This document shows, in pieces, positions 26,801 through 34,829 of a DNA stretch of 64,000 bases. A program made the translations under genes and the position numbers. The DNA lies in contig NZ_LFBV01000003.1 of NCBI RefSeq assembly GCF_001905345.1, positions 124,001-188,000 on the forward strand. The letters are read 5' to 3'. The stretch is from Streptomyces uncialis (GTDB lineage Bacteria > Actinomycetota > Actinomycetes > Streptomycetales > Streptomycetaceae). Position 1 is the first letter of the stretch; every line of letters begins with the position of its first letter. The notes beneath the pieces are model-generated. The model saw only the letters and a list, made by a program, of their open reading frames with translations. It was not told the origin of the DNA and searched no databases.

Positions 26801-29800
26801 GGGGACGCCGCGCTTGGCCTCCTTGGCCGCGCGCAGCACCTGCCCGACCTCGCCGGAGGCGGGGACGCGGACCGGGTACTCGCTGGTGAACCAGCCGACG
26901 GTACGGGCCAGGTCGAGGTGTTCGCGGCCGTGGCCCTCCATGGTGACGGTCACGGCGTCGTCGTGGGCGCCCCGGTCGCGCAGCGCGAGCACGAGCGCGG
27001 CCAGCAGCACCTCGTCGGCACCGGCGCGGTAGGCGGCGGGCAGGGTGGTCAGCAGCGCCTCGGTGACCTCGGGCGAGGCGAGGGTGAGCGACCGGTGGGC
27101 GGTGGAGACGGTGTCCCGCTTCTGGTCCAGCGGGCGGGCGCCGAGCCGGGAGGCGGCGCCCAGCGCGGTCCGCCAGTGGTCGAGTTCGCCGCGGCGCGCA
27201 CCGGACTCGCCCTGTTCGGCGAGGAGCGTCGCGTGCCGCCGCCATGAGGTCCCGGCGGGTTCGAGGGCGCCGCCCGTGCACGCCGTGCGCAGGTCGGGCA
27301 GCAGGACGCGCCAGGACACCCCGTCCATGGCGAGGTGGTGCACGACGACGACGAGCCGGTCCGGTGTGCCGTCGCCGGTGCGGAGCAGGGACACCCGCAG
27401 CAGGTCGCCCGCGCGGGGGTCGAGTTCCCCCGCGAGGCGGCGGGCCAGGGCGGTCACGTCCTCCCCGTGGGTCTCGCCGACGACGGCCGGTACGGCGCCC
27501 CGGGGCAGGATGTCCAGGCCGTGGCCGTCGCCCTCGTCGGTGATCCGCAGGCGCAGGGCGTCGTGCCGGTCGAGCACGGCCCGGACGCCCGCGGTGAGGT
27601 CGTCGTGGGTGAGCGCGTCGATGTGCAGGGCGGTCCACTGCGCGTATCCGGCGACGGTGTCGATGTCCGGGGCGGGGTCGAGCAGACCGCGCGCGATGGG
27701 CGGCGCGGGCACCGGCCCGGTCGGCTCGTCCAGCGGCTCGGGCGCGTCCCGCACGAGTGCGGCGGAGGCGGCGAGGGAGGCGAAGCTGCGGCGGGCCAGC
27801 AGGTCCCGGGGCCGCAGCTCGATGCCGCGCGCCCGCAGTCTGCTGCTGACGGTGATCGCGGTGATGCTGTCCCCGCCGAGGGCGAAGTAGTCGTCGTCCA
27901 CGCCGACGCGGTCGACCTCGAACACCTCGGCGAGCACCGCGCACAGCAGCCGTTCCCGCTCGGTGACCGGCTCACGGCCGCCGCCGGACGACGAGGGCGC
28001 GGGCAGGGCGGCCCGGTCGAGCTTGCCGTTGGGGGTGACCGGCAGTGCGTCCAGGACGACCACCGCGGCGGGCACCATATGGTCGGGCAGCCGTTCGGCC
28101 AGCCGGGCGCGGACCGTGTCCCCGGTGACGGAGGCGGACACGACGTAGCCGATCAGCCGGGACGAGCGGACGGTCACGGCCGCCGCGGTGACCCCGGGCA
28201 CGGCGCCCAGCGCGGCCTCGACCTCGCCCGTCTCCACCCGGTGGCCGCGGATCTTGAGCTGTCCGTCGCCGCGGCCCAGGTACTCAAGGCCCTGGCCGGG
28301 CACCCAGCGGGCCAGGTCCCCGGTGCGGTACATCCGGGTCCCGGGCGGGCCGAACGGGTCGGCGACGAACCGTTCGGCGCTCGCGCCGGGCCTGCCGAGG
28401 TAGCCGCGGGCCAGATGCGGCCCGGCCAGGTACAGCTCGCCCGCCGTGCCGTGCGGCACCGGCTGCAACGCGTGGTCGAGTACGCGGACCCGGGTGCCGG
28501 CGAGCGGGTGGCCGATCAGCGGCTCCTCGCCGGTGATCGGCGCGGTGGTGCTGGTGACGGACGCCTCGGTGGGGCCGTACATGTTGCGTGCGGCGATCCC
28601 CGATCCGGCGACCCGCCGCCACAGCGCGGGCGGCGCCGCCTCGCCCCCGAGGACGAGCAGGGTGGGGCGCAGGTCGAGCAGTCCGCCGTCGAGGAGCGGC
28701 GCGGCCATCGACGGGGTGGTGTCCACGATGTCGATGCCGTCGCGGGTGAACGCGGCGAGCAGGGCGTCGGCGTCGCGGGCGGTCCCGGCGTCGTAGACGT
28801 GCAGTTCATGGCCGCAGAGCAGCCATACGAGGTGTTCGAGGGCGGAGTCGAAGGCGAACGAGTAGGTGTGGGCGGCGCGCAGCGGCCTGCCCGCGGACCG
28901 TTCGGCCCGTGCGACGGCCGTGGAGCGCTGGTGGTGCAGCAGGGCGGCGAGGCCGCCGACCCGGCCGAGCACGCCCTTGGGCCGCCCGGTGGACCCGGAG
29001 GTGTGGATCACATAGGCGAGGTGCTCGGGGTGGCGTGGCGCGGCGAGTTCGTCGGCGGTGAGCGGCGCGCCGGACAGTGCGGCGGCCTCGTCGGCCAGGG
29101 TGGCCCAGGGCAGTCCGCCGATCGCGCCGTCGGTCAGGGTGGCCCAGGGCGGTCCGTCGATCCCGTCGGTGGCACCGGACCCGGGTCCGGTGTCACCGAC
29201 GAGGACGAGCGCGGGGCGGGTGTCGGCGATCAGTTCGCGCAGCCGCTCGGGCGGATGGGCGGCGTCCAGGGGCTGGAACGCGGCGCCCGCGTCCATCACC
29301 GCCAGCAGGGCGACCACCGAGTCGGCGGAGCGTGGCAGCGCCAGCGCGACGATGTCGTCGGGTCCGATGCCGCGGGCGCGCAGCGCGCGGGCGAGCCGGT
29401 GCACCCGGTCCGCCAGCAGCGCGGCGGACAGCCGTTCGTCGCCGCACACCAGGGCGGTGTGCTCCGGACGCGCGGCGGCCATGGCGTCGAACGCGGTCGG
29501 CGCGTCGACCGGGGTGCCGGGCAGGGCGGGCGGGGACCAGTCCGTCAGGAGCCGGTCCACGTCCTCGGCCAGGGCGATCCGTCCTACGGGCAGGCCGTCG
29601 ACCAGTGCGGTGAGCAGGGTGCGCAGGCCGGACAGTTTGCCGTCGACGGCGGCCTGGTCGCTGCCGCGGGCGTCGGCCTCGAAGCCGAGCAGCAGTCCGC
29701 CGTCGCGGGTCGGCAGGACGCTCAGCCCCATGTCCTCCGGCGGGCCGCCCGCGACATTGCGCATCACCCCGGTCGACCCGGCGAAGTCGATCGCCAGGTC

Positions 29801-30889
29801 GAACGCCTTGAGGTTGATCCCGCGTCCGTGCAGCAGCGCGCCCGCGCCGGGCGCGCCGAGGTCCCGGGGCAGGTCCTCGCCCCGGTAGCGCTGGTGCTCG
29901 CGCATCCCGCGCATGGCGGAGGCGACCCGCCGGCTCAGTTCCCCGAGTCCGTCGCCGCCGCGGACACTCACACGTAACGGCAGTACGTTGACGGCCATGG
30001 ACGGGGTGCGCAGCTCGGCCGAGCCCGCCCGGCACATCAGCGGCAGCGCGAACACCACGTCGGTGCCGCCCAGTACGCGGTGCAGGAAGGCGGCGTAGAC
30101 GGCGATCAGCGCCTCGCCCCAGGTGACGCCCTCCCGGTCGGCGAACGCGCGCAGCCGGGCCGTCTCCCCGGGCGGGACGACGGCGCGGGCCGTGACGGTG
30201 TGCTCGGGCGGACCGGCGGCGGTGTCCGTGTCGCCGAGGTCGGGCAGCGGGGTGAACCGCTCGACCCAGTACGCGCGGTCCTTGGCGCCGCGGTCGCTGT
30301 CCCGGTAGGCGCGGTCGGCGGCGACGAGGTCGGCAAACCTGCCGAAGGACGACGGGGGCGGTTCGATGCCGTTGACCAGGGCGGTGTAGTGGGCGGCGGT
30401 GCGGCGGGCGAGCATCGCGGCGGTGTAGCCGTCGAAGACCAGATGGTGGCCGAGCTGGGTGTACCAGACCTCCCGGTCGGACAGCCGGATGACCGTACGC
30501 GCGTACAGCTGCCGGTCGACCATGCCCCGGCATTCCTCGCCCGCCCGTGCCCGCTCGGCGGCGACGAGCGCGTGGGCCGCGGCGACGGGGTCGGCCTCGC
30601 CGCTGACGTCGGCCACCACGGGCCGCTCGACCGGCCGGCCGTCGACGCTCTGGCGCGGCCCCTGGGGGGTGTCGTGGACCCGCAGCCGCAGGCTCTCGGC
30701 CTCCTCGGTGGTGGCCCGGACCGCCTCGGCCAGCGCGTCGGTGTCGACCGGCCGGTCGCCGGATATCTCCACCACGTCGCCGACCAGGTAGTACGGCGAG
30801 TCGGGTTCGAGGCGCTGCGCGTTCCAGATGCCCAACTGGGCGCTGGTCAGGGCGAGCAGTCCGTCCGAGGGCACGCGTGCGGTGCTCAA
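20837..30889 (-). CDS. Dimodular siderophore NRPS, C-A-T-E-C-A-T-E-C, no thioesterase
   Basis: A 3350-residue peptide synthetase. Order: C1 (HHLVFDG at 149-154), A1 (about 455-960), T1 (Ser 1008 in LGGDSI), E1 (HHLAMDG near 1185; TVGWFTSEYPV), C2 (HHALLDG near 1640), A2 (about 1945-2435), T2 (Ser 2482 in IGGDSI), E2 (HHLVVDG near 2658; TVGWFTAIHPV), C3 (HHVLSDG near 3066). C1 should accept dihydroxybenzoate from the stand-alone carrier protein. My manual A1 code is D-S-E-D-V-G-M-V-T-K; its two acidic positions suggest a basic residue (Arg, Lys or Orn). A2 reads D-V-W-N-F-V-A-I-N-K, sharing W and N with Thr codes. Both residues should be epimerised. The start is TTG 30889, 6 bases after a strong AAGGAG. 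No release domain follows C3. Confidence 0.95.
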   Translation of the reverse strand: MSTARVPSDGLLALTSAQLGIWNAQRLEPDSPYYLVGDVVEISGDRPVDTDALAEAVRATTEEAESLRLRVHDTPQGPRQSVDGRPVERPVVADVSGEADPVAAAHALVAAERARAGEECRGMVDRQLYARTVIRLSDREVWYTQLGHHLVFDGYTAAMLARRTAAHYTALVNGIEPPPSSFGRFADLVAADRAYRDSDRGAKDRAYWVERFTPLPDLGDTDTAAGPPEHTVTARAVVPPGETARLRAFADREGVTWGEALIAVYAAFLHRVLGGTDVVFALPLMCRAGSAELRTPSMAVNVLPLRVSVRGGDGLGELSRRVASAMRGMREHQRYRGEDLPRDLGAPGAGALLHGRGINLKAFDLAIDFAGSTGVMRNVAGGPPEDMGLSVLPTRDGGLLLGFEADARGSDQAAVDGKLSGLRTLLTALVDGLPVGRIALAEDVDRLLTDWSPPALPGTPVDAPTAFDAMAAARPEHTALVCGDERLSAALLADRVHRLARALRARGIGPDDIVALALPRSADSVVALLAVMDAGAAFQPLDAAHPPERLRELIADTRPALVLVGDTGPGSGATDGIDGPPWATLTDGAIGGLPWATLADEAAALSGAPLTADELAAPRHPEHLAYVIHTSGSTGRPKGVLGRVGGLAALLHHQRSTAVARAERSAGRPLRAAHTYSFAFDSALEHLVWLLCGHELHVYDAGTARDADALLAAFTRDGIDIVDTTPSMAAPLLDGGLLDLRPTLLVLGGEAAPPALWRRVAGSGIAARNMYGPTEASVTSTTAPITGEEPLIGHPLAGTRVRVLDHALQPVPHGTAGELYLAGPHLARGYLGRPGASAERFVADPFGPPGTRMYRTGDLARWVPGQGLEYLGRGDGQLKIRGHRVETGEVEAALGAVPGVTAAAVTVRSSRLIGYVVSASVTGDTVRARLAERLPDHMVPAAVVVLDALPVTPNGKLDRAALPAPSSSGGGREPVTERERLLCAVLAEVFEVDRVGVDDDYFALGGDSITAITVSSRLRARGIELRPRDLLARRSFASLAASAALVRDAPEPLDEPTGPVPAPPIARGLLDPAPDIDTVAGYAQWTALHIDALTHDDLTAGVRAVLDRHDALRLRITDEGDGHGLDILPRGAVPAVVGETHGEDVTALARRLAGELDPRAGDLLRVSLLRTGDGTPDRLVVVVHHLAMDGVSWRVLLPDLRTACTGGALEPAGTSWRRHATLLAEQGESGARRGELDHWRTALGAASRLGARPLDQKRDTVSTAHRSLTLASPEVTEALLTTLPAAYRAGADEVLLAALVLALRDRGAHDDAVTVTMEGHGREHLDLARTVGWFTSEYPVRVPASGEVGQVLRAAKEAKRGVPDGGIGYGVLRTLDPVAGPELSAVPPPDVLLNYLGRFAPLPGTGWRLPQQDAFSVIEPDGKALEQILALNCFVHEEGGPRLAVEWTAATEVLGPEAVAALQSAWNAALDALAAHALGTPGGLTPSDLPLVDLDQAAIDTLESHDAVGRIADVLPATPLQVGLTFHTLVRDDHDTDVYVVQALTTLVGALDPDRMADAARELLRRHPALRVYLTPAGDGVVQVIPADVALEWRRDDAFPEAARAELERPFDPARPPLIRFLLSRVGPAEHKLVITNHHALLDGWSMPLVGRTLLGIYAELGGGPAVPAAPPLSEYFRWLAGRDHDASLTAWRDALAGVDDATRLAPASTVTGVERPGRVTVALGQEFSDRLRAFAREQGVTLTTVLQTAWGLLLGRLTGRRDVVFGCPVSGRPAEVDGVESMIGQLGTTIPVRVRHTQDRTARDLLADVHAESVALAEHHHVGLPEIQRAVGIGELFDTMLVMENFPLSSRKRTPLAPGLDLAGVDITDATHYPLTVIVIPDEEITIGLGYQPRAFDEPTVRDWGRWLRNLLREIVDDPARPAIRLPALDADERERMLRTGTRIVPAKARGHWLEEFAAWVRRKPHAEALVCRDRSLDYAGLDRAANRLAHALIAHGVRPQDPVAVLLGRDIEMTVALFAVAKAGAVYVPLDPSYPRDRLAYMFDDIAPAAVLTTGAELPVDRAVPVLRLDDPATLASAPDTDPAEARATLTDDALAYVIYTSGTTGRPKGVGVTHRGVPDLIALQEEVVGITEHDRYLHFASTSFDVAFWQTMVPLLSGGTSVIAPEEVRVPGDELLDYITEHRVTGVNLLPSFLAAMPDDRTVDPDVFFMVGAERLDPELARRWGEGRKALFNAYGPTEVTINSVTWRYDPADPGPLPIGLPDPNVRAYVLDGGLQPVGTSVTGELYLGGPSLARGYLNRPGLTAAAFVADPYGPPGTRMYRTGDLVRWRPDGQLVFLGRADHQVKIRGFRVELGEIESTLTRHPGVRACAVVVRDGRLVGYVIPTDDTDLDPAAVRAHLAAELPDHMVPTALVPIDRLPLSPSGKLDAAALPAPEAAATARREPATEAEAVLLGVFRDILGTDDIGPDDDFFTIGGDSIVSLQVVSRARRQGLGLTARDVFEGETVAGIAALARALDHDEAPAVGDAPLTPLMRDLLRRAGTAADGFCQWVELSVPAGGDETAWRAVLDALLTRHDVLRAHLADDMLRIPPAGAVTGADVLTRVPANGDLRTLADARTAEARDTMDPRTGPLLRALWLDAGPARPGRLVLIAHHLVVDGVSWRVLLDDLQHAHSGGTLTRHGQSFLGWARSLRDADRRAELPHWERMTATPALTRPLDPARDTVATATHHEIRLDTGTTRALITTLPAAHRTTPDAVLLTALAHAVRAWRGRSELLVALESHGRPTQVDLSQTVGWFTAIHPVRLDADDDIRAVKERLRAQGDGLGHGILTAAGLLDPVRPEVAWNYLGQFPGAPTDETPWQAPPDADPLGSGGSDTLPLPYALMVNALVRDDALGVRITWPSALFTTAEIEELAAHLRTALLHTAAAPEILALDRDRAAEVQPLTPLQEVMLRHSRTERPDPYTVQSAFTLAGTLDPDALRAAGADLLTRHPNLGAVFPAGLAVIPEAPRPEFRVTDGPADEVLAADLAEPFDLAAGPLLRLTVIRRGPDLADLVLTSHHVLSDGWSAPRILTELFALYTARVRGEAPELPGPVPFADYLRWRADHEPDLDAWATELKDLPEGDHLGCAEPGPAWQEPTLITFDAALVADLGRHAARRGLTRNTLLQGAWAVLLARRSGRTDVCFGAMVACRPPELAGVEEIIGLLANTVPVRARLTGTLGDTLAALQSGQRALVEHHHVALPDLEHLTGRHRLFDSLVVFENYPVDPDRLREPAPGLTVVGTRFRESTHHPVTLTVMPDGDGWTGVLAHRAGVDTDGLAEELLDLLRSLGDHLDADITELLEHR

Positions 30890-30890
30890 C

Positions 30891-31676
30891 TTACTCTCCT
30901 TGAAGTGTGGGGACGACCATCGGCGTATCGGTCACCGGGTCGGGGACGATGACGCTCGGCAGGTCGAACACGTCCTTGATCAGCACGGCGTCCACGATGT
31001 CGGCGGGGACACCCTCGGCGACCACCCGGCCGTCCTTCATGGCGACCAGGTGGTCGGCGAACCGGCATGCCTGGTTGATGTCGTGCAGGACGGCGATCAC
31101 CGTGCGGCCCTGGTCGCGCAGCCGGGCGAGCAGGCCGAGCAGTTGGTACTGGTGGGTGATGTCCAGGAACGACGTCGGTTCGTCGAGCAGCAGACAGGGC
31201 GTCTCCTGGGCGAGGACCATGGCGATCCACACGCGTTGCCGCTGTCCGCCGGACAGTTCCTGCACGGGCCGGTCGGCGAGGTCGGTGACGCCCGCGGCGT
31301 CCATCGCCCCGGTGACGGCCTCCTCGTCGTGCGGTGACCACAGGGCCAGCAGCGACTGGTGGGGGAAGCGTCCCCGGCCGACGAGTTGCCGGACCAAGAT
31401 GTCCTCGGGGGCCAGCGGGTCCTGCGGCAGGAAGCCGAGTTGCTTGGCCAGTGCCTTGGGCGCGTAGGCGCCGACCTCCCGGCCGTCGAGCCGTACCTGC
31501 CCGGTGTCGGGGCGCAGCAGCCGGACGAAGGCGCGCAGCAGGGTGGATTTCCCACAGGCGTTGGGGCCCACGATGGCGGTGAACGCGCCGTCGGGGACGT
31601 CGAGGCTCAGCCGTGTGGACACCACCCGGTCTCCGTAGCGCAGGGTGATGTCCCGCGCGGTCAGGCGTGCGGTCAC
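30891..31676 (-). CDS. Ferric-siderophore ABC transporter ATPase (FepC-like)
   Basis: A 261-residue ATP-binding subunit that would power uptake of the ferric siderophore. Walker A is GPNACGKSTLL, with Ala in place of the usual Gly-Ser/Gly position; the signature is LSGGQRQRVWIAMVLAQ, Walker B is CLLLDEPTSFLD and the switch His is in VLHDINQA. GTG 31676 overlaps the permease stop by 4 bases (GTGA). The gene ends in TAA one base before the TTG start of the NRPS, and its last codons contain the NRPS ribosome site. It works with the two permeases and the lipoprotein encoded just upstream. Confidence 0.93.
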   Translation of the reverse strand: MTARLTARDITLRYGDRVVSTRLSLDVPDGAFTAIVGPNACGKSTLLRAFVRLLRPDTGQVRLDGREVGAYAPKALAKQLGFLPQDPLAPEDILVRQLVGRGRFPHQSLLALWSPHDEEAVTGAMDAAGVTDLADRPVQELSGGQRQRVWIAMVLAQETPCLLLDEPTSFLDITHQYQLLGLLARLRDQGRTVIAVLHDINQACRFADHLVAMKDGRVVAEGVPADIVDAVLIKDVFDLPSVIVPDPVTDTPMVVPTLQGE

Positions 31677-32668
31677 GCTCGCCTCACTTCCTTGGTCAGC
31701 AGCCATATCAGGTAGCAGCCGCCGATCGCGGTGCTCACCACGCCGACGGGCAGCGCGACGGGCGCCAGCAGCATCTGGGCGAGCAGATCGGCGCCTTGGA
31801 GCAGGACCGCGCCGGTGAGCGCGGCGGGGAGCAGCGGTACCCCGGCGGCGCCCGCGAGCCTGCGGCCGATCTGCGGGGCGGCGAGGGCGATGAAGGCGAT
31901 CGGTCCGGCCACCGCGGTGACCGTGGCGGTGCAGCCGACGCCGACGAGGACCATCAGCAGGCGCAGCCGGTCGAGTCCGACGCCGGTGGTGACCGCGATC
32001 GCGTCGCCGAGCGATGCCTGGTGCATGGCGTGCGCGCGGGCGGCCATGAGGATCAGCAGGACGGCGATGACGGAGAACGGTATCCACAGGTCGGGCCAGC
32101 CGACGCCGTTGAGCGAGCCCGCGCTCCAGCCGACCGCGGCGATCGCGACCTCCAGTTCGGCGCGCAGCACGATCCAGGAGTTGATCGCGGTGACCATCGC
32201 GTTGACGGCGATGCCGATCACCACCAGTCGCAGCCCGGAGAATCCCCGGTCGAACGAGAGGACGTAGATCAGGGCCGCGACGACGAGCCCGCCGAGCACG
32301 GAGCCGACGGCCAGTTGCGCGGAGGCGCCCGACAGTACGGTGATGGCGACCAGGGCGCCGGTGTAGGCGCCCGCGTCGAGGCCGATGACGTCGGGGCTGC
32401 CCATCGGGTTGCGGGTGAGGTTCTGGAAGATGGCCCCGGCGACACCGAGCGCGGCGCCGAAGACGAGTCCGGCGAGGACCCGTGGCAGCCGCCATTCCAG
32501 GATCACCACGGAGCGTTCCGTGCCGGTCAGGGCGGCGAGCACCTCGCCCGGCGACGACCAGGACGCGCCGTAGCACAGCCCGAGCAGGCCGAGTCCCAGC
32601 AGCGCGGAGACCATTACCGCGACGAGGACGAGGGTGCGGGGTTCGGCCCGCACTCCGAGGGCGCTCAC
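31673..32668 (-). CDS. Ferric-siderophore ABC transporter permease (FepG-like)
   Basis: A 331-residue FecCD-family permease with about nine or ten membrane segments. It has the family signatures LPRVLAGLVFGAALGVAGAI and QNLTRNPMGSPDVIGLDAGA, and the cytoplasmic ATPase-contact region GVGLDRLRLL. GTG 32668 overlaps the stop of the preceding permease by 4 bases; the stop overlaps the ATPase start likewise. It should form a heterodimeric channel with the neighbouring permease. Confidence 0.92.
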   Translation of the reverse strand: MSALGVRAEPRTLVLVAVMVSALLGLGLLGLCYGASWSSPGEVLAALTGTERSVVILEWRLPRVLAGLVFGAALGVAGAIFQNLTRNPMGSPDVIGLDAGAYTGALVAITVLSGASAQLAVGSVLGGLVVAALIYVLSFDRGFSGLRLVVIGIAVNAMVTAINSWIVLRAELEVAIAAVGWSAGSLNGVGWPDLWIPFSVIAVLLILMAARAHAMHQASLGDAIAVTTGVGLDRLRLLMVLVGVGCTATVTAVAGPIAFIALAAPQIGRRLAGAAGVPLLPAALTGAVLLQGADLLAQMLLAPVALPVGVVSTAIGGCYLIWLLTKEVRRA

Positions 32669-33687
32669 AGCGATCCCGCGCCGTAGCGGCGGACGGCCCA
32701 GATCAGCATGGGGCCGCCCAGGAAGGCGGTGACGATGGCCACCGGCACCTCGCCGGTGGGCAGCAGCACCCGTGATCCCATGTCGGCGATCAGCAGCAGG
32801 ATCGGCCCGAGGACCATCGTGTAGAGCATCAGCCACGGCACCGAGCCCGCCGCGGGCCGGCGGACCAGGTGCGGCACGATCAGTCCGACGAACAGGATCG
32901 GGCCGGCCACCGCCGTGGCCGCCCCGCTGAGCACGGTGATCAGTACCAGCGCGACGGCCCGTACCCGGTTCACCCCGGCGCCCAGGGTGTGGGCGACGCT
33001 CTCCCCCAGGCTCAGGGCGTTGAGCGATCGGCTCAGCAGCAGCGCGCCGGACAGGCACACCGCGATCGCGGCCAGCGGCAGTGTCAGCGGCGCCTGTTCG
33101 CGGGCCGCCAGCGAGCCGACGGACCAGAAGCGGTAGGCGTCGAAGACGTCCGGGAGCATCAGCCGCATACCGAGGGCGACACCGCTCAGGACGGCGGTCA
33201 GCGCGACGCCGGTGAGTACCAGGCGCAGCGGTGAGCGCCGTCCGACCGCGGCGACGAGCAGTGCCGCGAGCACCGAGCCGATGATCGCGAAGCCCAGCTC
33301 GCCCGCCTGCCCGGCGGCCAGGCCGAGGGCCGAGCCGACGGTGATGGCGAACCCGGCGCCCGCGGTGACCCCGAGGATGCCGGGCTCGGCCAGCGGGTTG
33401 CGGGCGAGCGTCTGGATCAGGGCGCCCGCCACCGCCAGCGCGGCGCCCACCGCGACGGCCAGCAGCGCGCGGGGGGCCCGGACATCGCGGACGGTGATGT
33501 GGTCGTCGGTGCCCTGGAAGTCGACCAGGGCCCGGACGACCTCGGCGGGCGGGACCGGGCGGGCGCCGACGCCGATGCTGAGCACGGCGACCGCCGCCAG
33601 CAGCACCAGTCCGCCGACGAGGATGCCGGCCTGCGGCACGGCCCGCCGGGTTCCCACCGTCCGGGGCGCGTGGTCTGCGGCGGTCAC
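32665..33687 (-). CDS. Ferric-siderophore ABC transporter permease (FepD-like)
   Basis: A 340-residue FecCD permease. The sequences RAPRALLAVAVGAALAVAGAL and QTLARNPLAEPGILGVTAGA match the family block. The C-terminus VPVAIVTAFLGGPMLIWAVRR is also typical. GTG 33687 overlaps the stop of the binding-protein gene by 4 bases, so lipoprotein, both permeases and ATPase are translationally coupled. Open frame upstream of this start is shadow of the binding-protein gene. Confidence 0.92.
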   Translation of the reverse strand: MTAADHAPRTVGTRRAVPQAGILVGGLVLLAAVAVLSIGVGARPVPPAEVVRALVDFQGTDDHITVRDVRAPRALLAVAVGAALAVAGALIQTLARNPLAEPGILGVTAGAGFAITVGSALGLAAGQAGELGFAIIGSVLAALLVAAVGRRSPLRLVLTGVALTAVLSGVALGMRLMLPDVFDAYRFWSVGSLAAREQAPLTLPLAAIAVCLSGALLLSRSLNALSLGESVAHTLGAGVNRVRAVALVLITVLSGAATAVAGPILFVGLIVPHLVRRPAAGSVPWLMLYTMVLGPILLLIADMGSRVLLPTGEVPVAIVTAFLGGPMLIWAVRRYGAGSL

Positions 33688-34688
33688 CGGTCCAGCAGCG
33701 GCGCGAACGCCTTGTCGAGCACGTCCAGGGTCTGGGTGGCCTGTCCGTAGGTCGCGGCCTCGGTGTAGCCGAGCGGGATGGTCTTCCCGGCCTTGACCGC
33801 GGGCAGGTTCTTCCACAGCTTGGAGTCCATGGCGTACTTCACCGGCTCGGGCACGCTGCCGTCGGCCTGGACCGAGTAGGTGATGACGTCGGCCTCGCGG
33901 AACGCGGCGGGGAGTTCCTCGATGGACGGGTACTCGCTGACGGCGCGCGAGCCGGGTCCGGGCTCCTTGACCTTGCCGTAGTACTTCGCGCCGAGGTCCT
34001 CCGCGATGTTGGTGCCCCAGGAGCCGTTGAACTCGCGCTGGAAGGTGCCCTTGGCGACCTCGCCGTAGGCGCCGACGTGACCCAGCTTGAGTCCGGGCAG
34101 TACGTCCTTGTACTTCTCGGCGAGTCCGGTGGCCTTGGCCTCGTACGCGGTCTTCACGGAGTTGAACTTCTCCAGCGCGCCGGCCGCGTCGGACTGCTTG
34201 AGGGACAGGTCGCGCCACGCGGACGGGATGGTCGGGCCGATCGCGACGACCGGGGCGATGGACTCCAGCCGCTTCACGTCGATGTCGCCGAGGACGGGGG
34301 CGGGCACGCCGATGACGATCAGGTCCGGGTCGGCCTCGGCGATGGCCTCGTAGTTGGTCTCGGCCGCCAGCTCGCCCGCGACCTTGGGGAGCTTCTTGTA
34401 GGCGACCAGCTCCTTCTCGCCCATCATCGGTTCGCCGCGCTTCCACGACGAGATCCCGACGAGCGGGGCGCCGGCCTCGACCAGGACGGGCACGGCGTAC
34501 CCGGTGGCGACCACGCGCTGGGGGTCGACGGGGATGGTGATCTTGCCGTTGTCGGCGGTGAACACCCGGGTCTTGCCCTTGCCGTCCTTGGCGTCCGAGT
34601 CCTTCCCGTCGTCCGACGCTCCGCAGCCGGTCAGGGCCAGGGAGAGGGCCAGGGCACCGGCCAGACCCGTTGATCTGTTCATGAACAT
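33684..34688 (-). CDS. Ferric-siderophore-binding lipoprotein (FepB/FhuD-like)
   Basis: A 334-residue extracytoplasmic binding protein of cluster A-II (PF01497). A short signal peptide ends in the lipobox LALTGC, so the mature protein is lipid-anchored by that Cys. The mature N-terminus is charged and Asp/Lys-rich. Core sequences include VVATGYAVPVLVEAGAPLVGI and YEAIAEADPDLIVIG. ATG 34688 lies 7 bases from GGAG; a TTG six bases upstream is also in frame but closer to the ribosome site. It presumably captures the catecholate complex for the two permeases. It is 141 bases downstream of the reductase gene, the widest gap inside the operon. Confidence 0.92.
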   Translation of the reverse strand: MFMNRSTGLAGALALSLALTGCGASDDGKDSDAKDGKGKTRVFTADNGKITIPVDPQRVVATGYAVPVLVEAGAPLVGISSWKRGEPMMGEKELVAYKKLPKVAGELAAETNYEAIAEADPDLIVIGVPAPVLGDIDVKRLESIAPVVAIGPTIPSAWRDLSLKQSDAAGALEKFNSVKTAYEAKATGLAEKYKDVLPGLKLGHVGAYGEVAKGTFQREFNGSWGTNIAEDLGAKYYGKVKEPGPGSRAVSEYPSIEELPAAFREADVITYSVQADGSVPEPVKYAMDSKLWKNLPAVKAGKTIPLGYTEAATYGQATQTLDVLDKAFAPLLDR

Positions 34689-34720
34689 GCGCAAACTCCT
34701 TGATATGAGAGAGAACTCGT

Positions 34721-34756
34721 CCTGCCCGACGGCTTCCTGACGGACTGTCGGGCGGG
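34721..34756. other. Hairpin in the leader of the binding-protein gene
   Basis: CCTGCCCGACGG (34721-34732) can pair with CTGTCGGGCGGG (34745-34756) over 12 base pairs with two G-T pairs. It lies in the only sizeable gap within the operon, just before the binding-protein ribosome site. It may be a processing or attenuation element that raises expression of the uptake genes relative to the biosynthetic genes. No T tract was seen. Confidence 0.35.
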
Positions 34757-34829
34757 ACGGACGGGGGCGGGACGTGGGTGTCCCGGCCCCCTGGGTCGTC
34801 GCGGTCCGCGCGGCCGGAGCCGCCGGGGC

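Noticed and set aside
20819..30952. Very long plus-strand frames opposite the NRPS gene, including one of 1470 codons
   Set aside because: They are mirror frames created by high G/C at third codon positions. Their translations are low-complexity Gly/Val/Arg/Gln strings with no domain, while the minus frame carries every NRPS motif.
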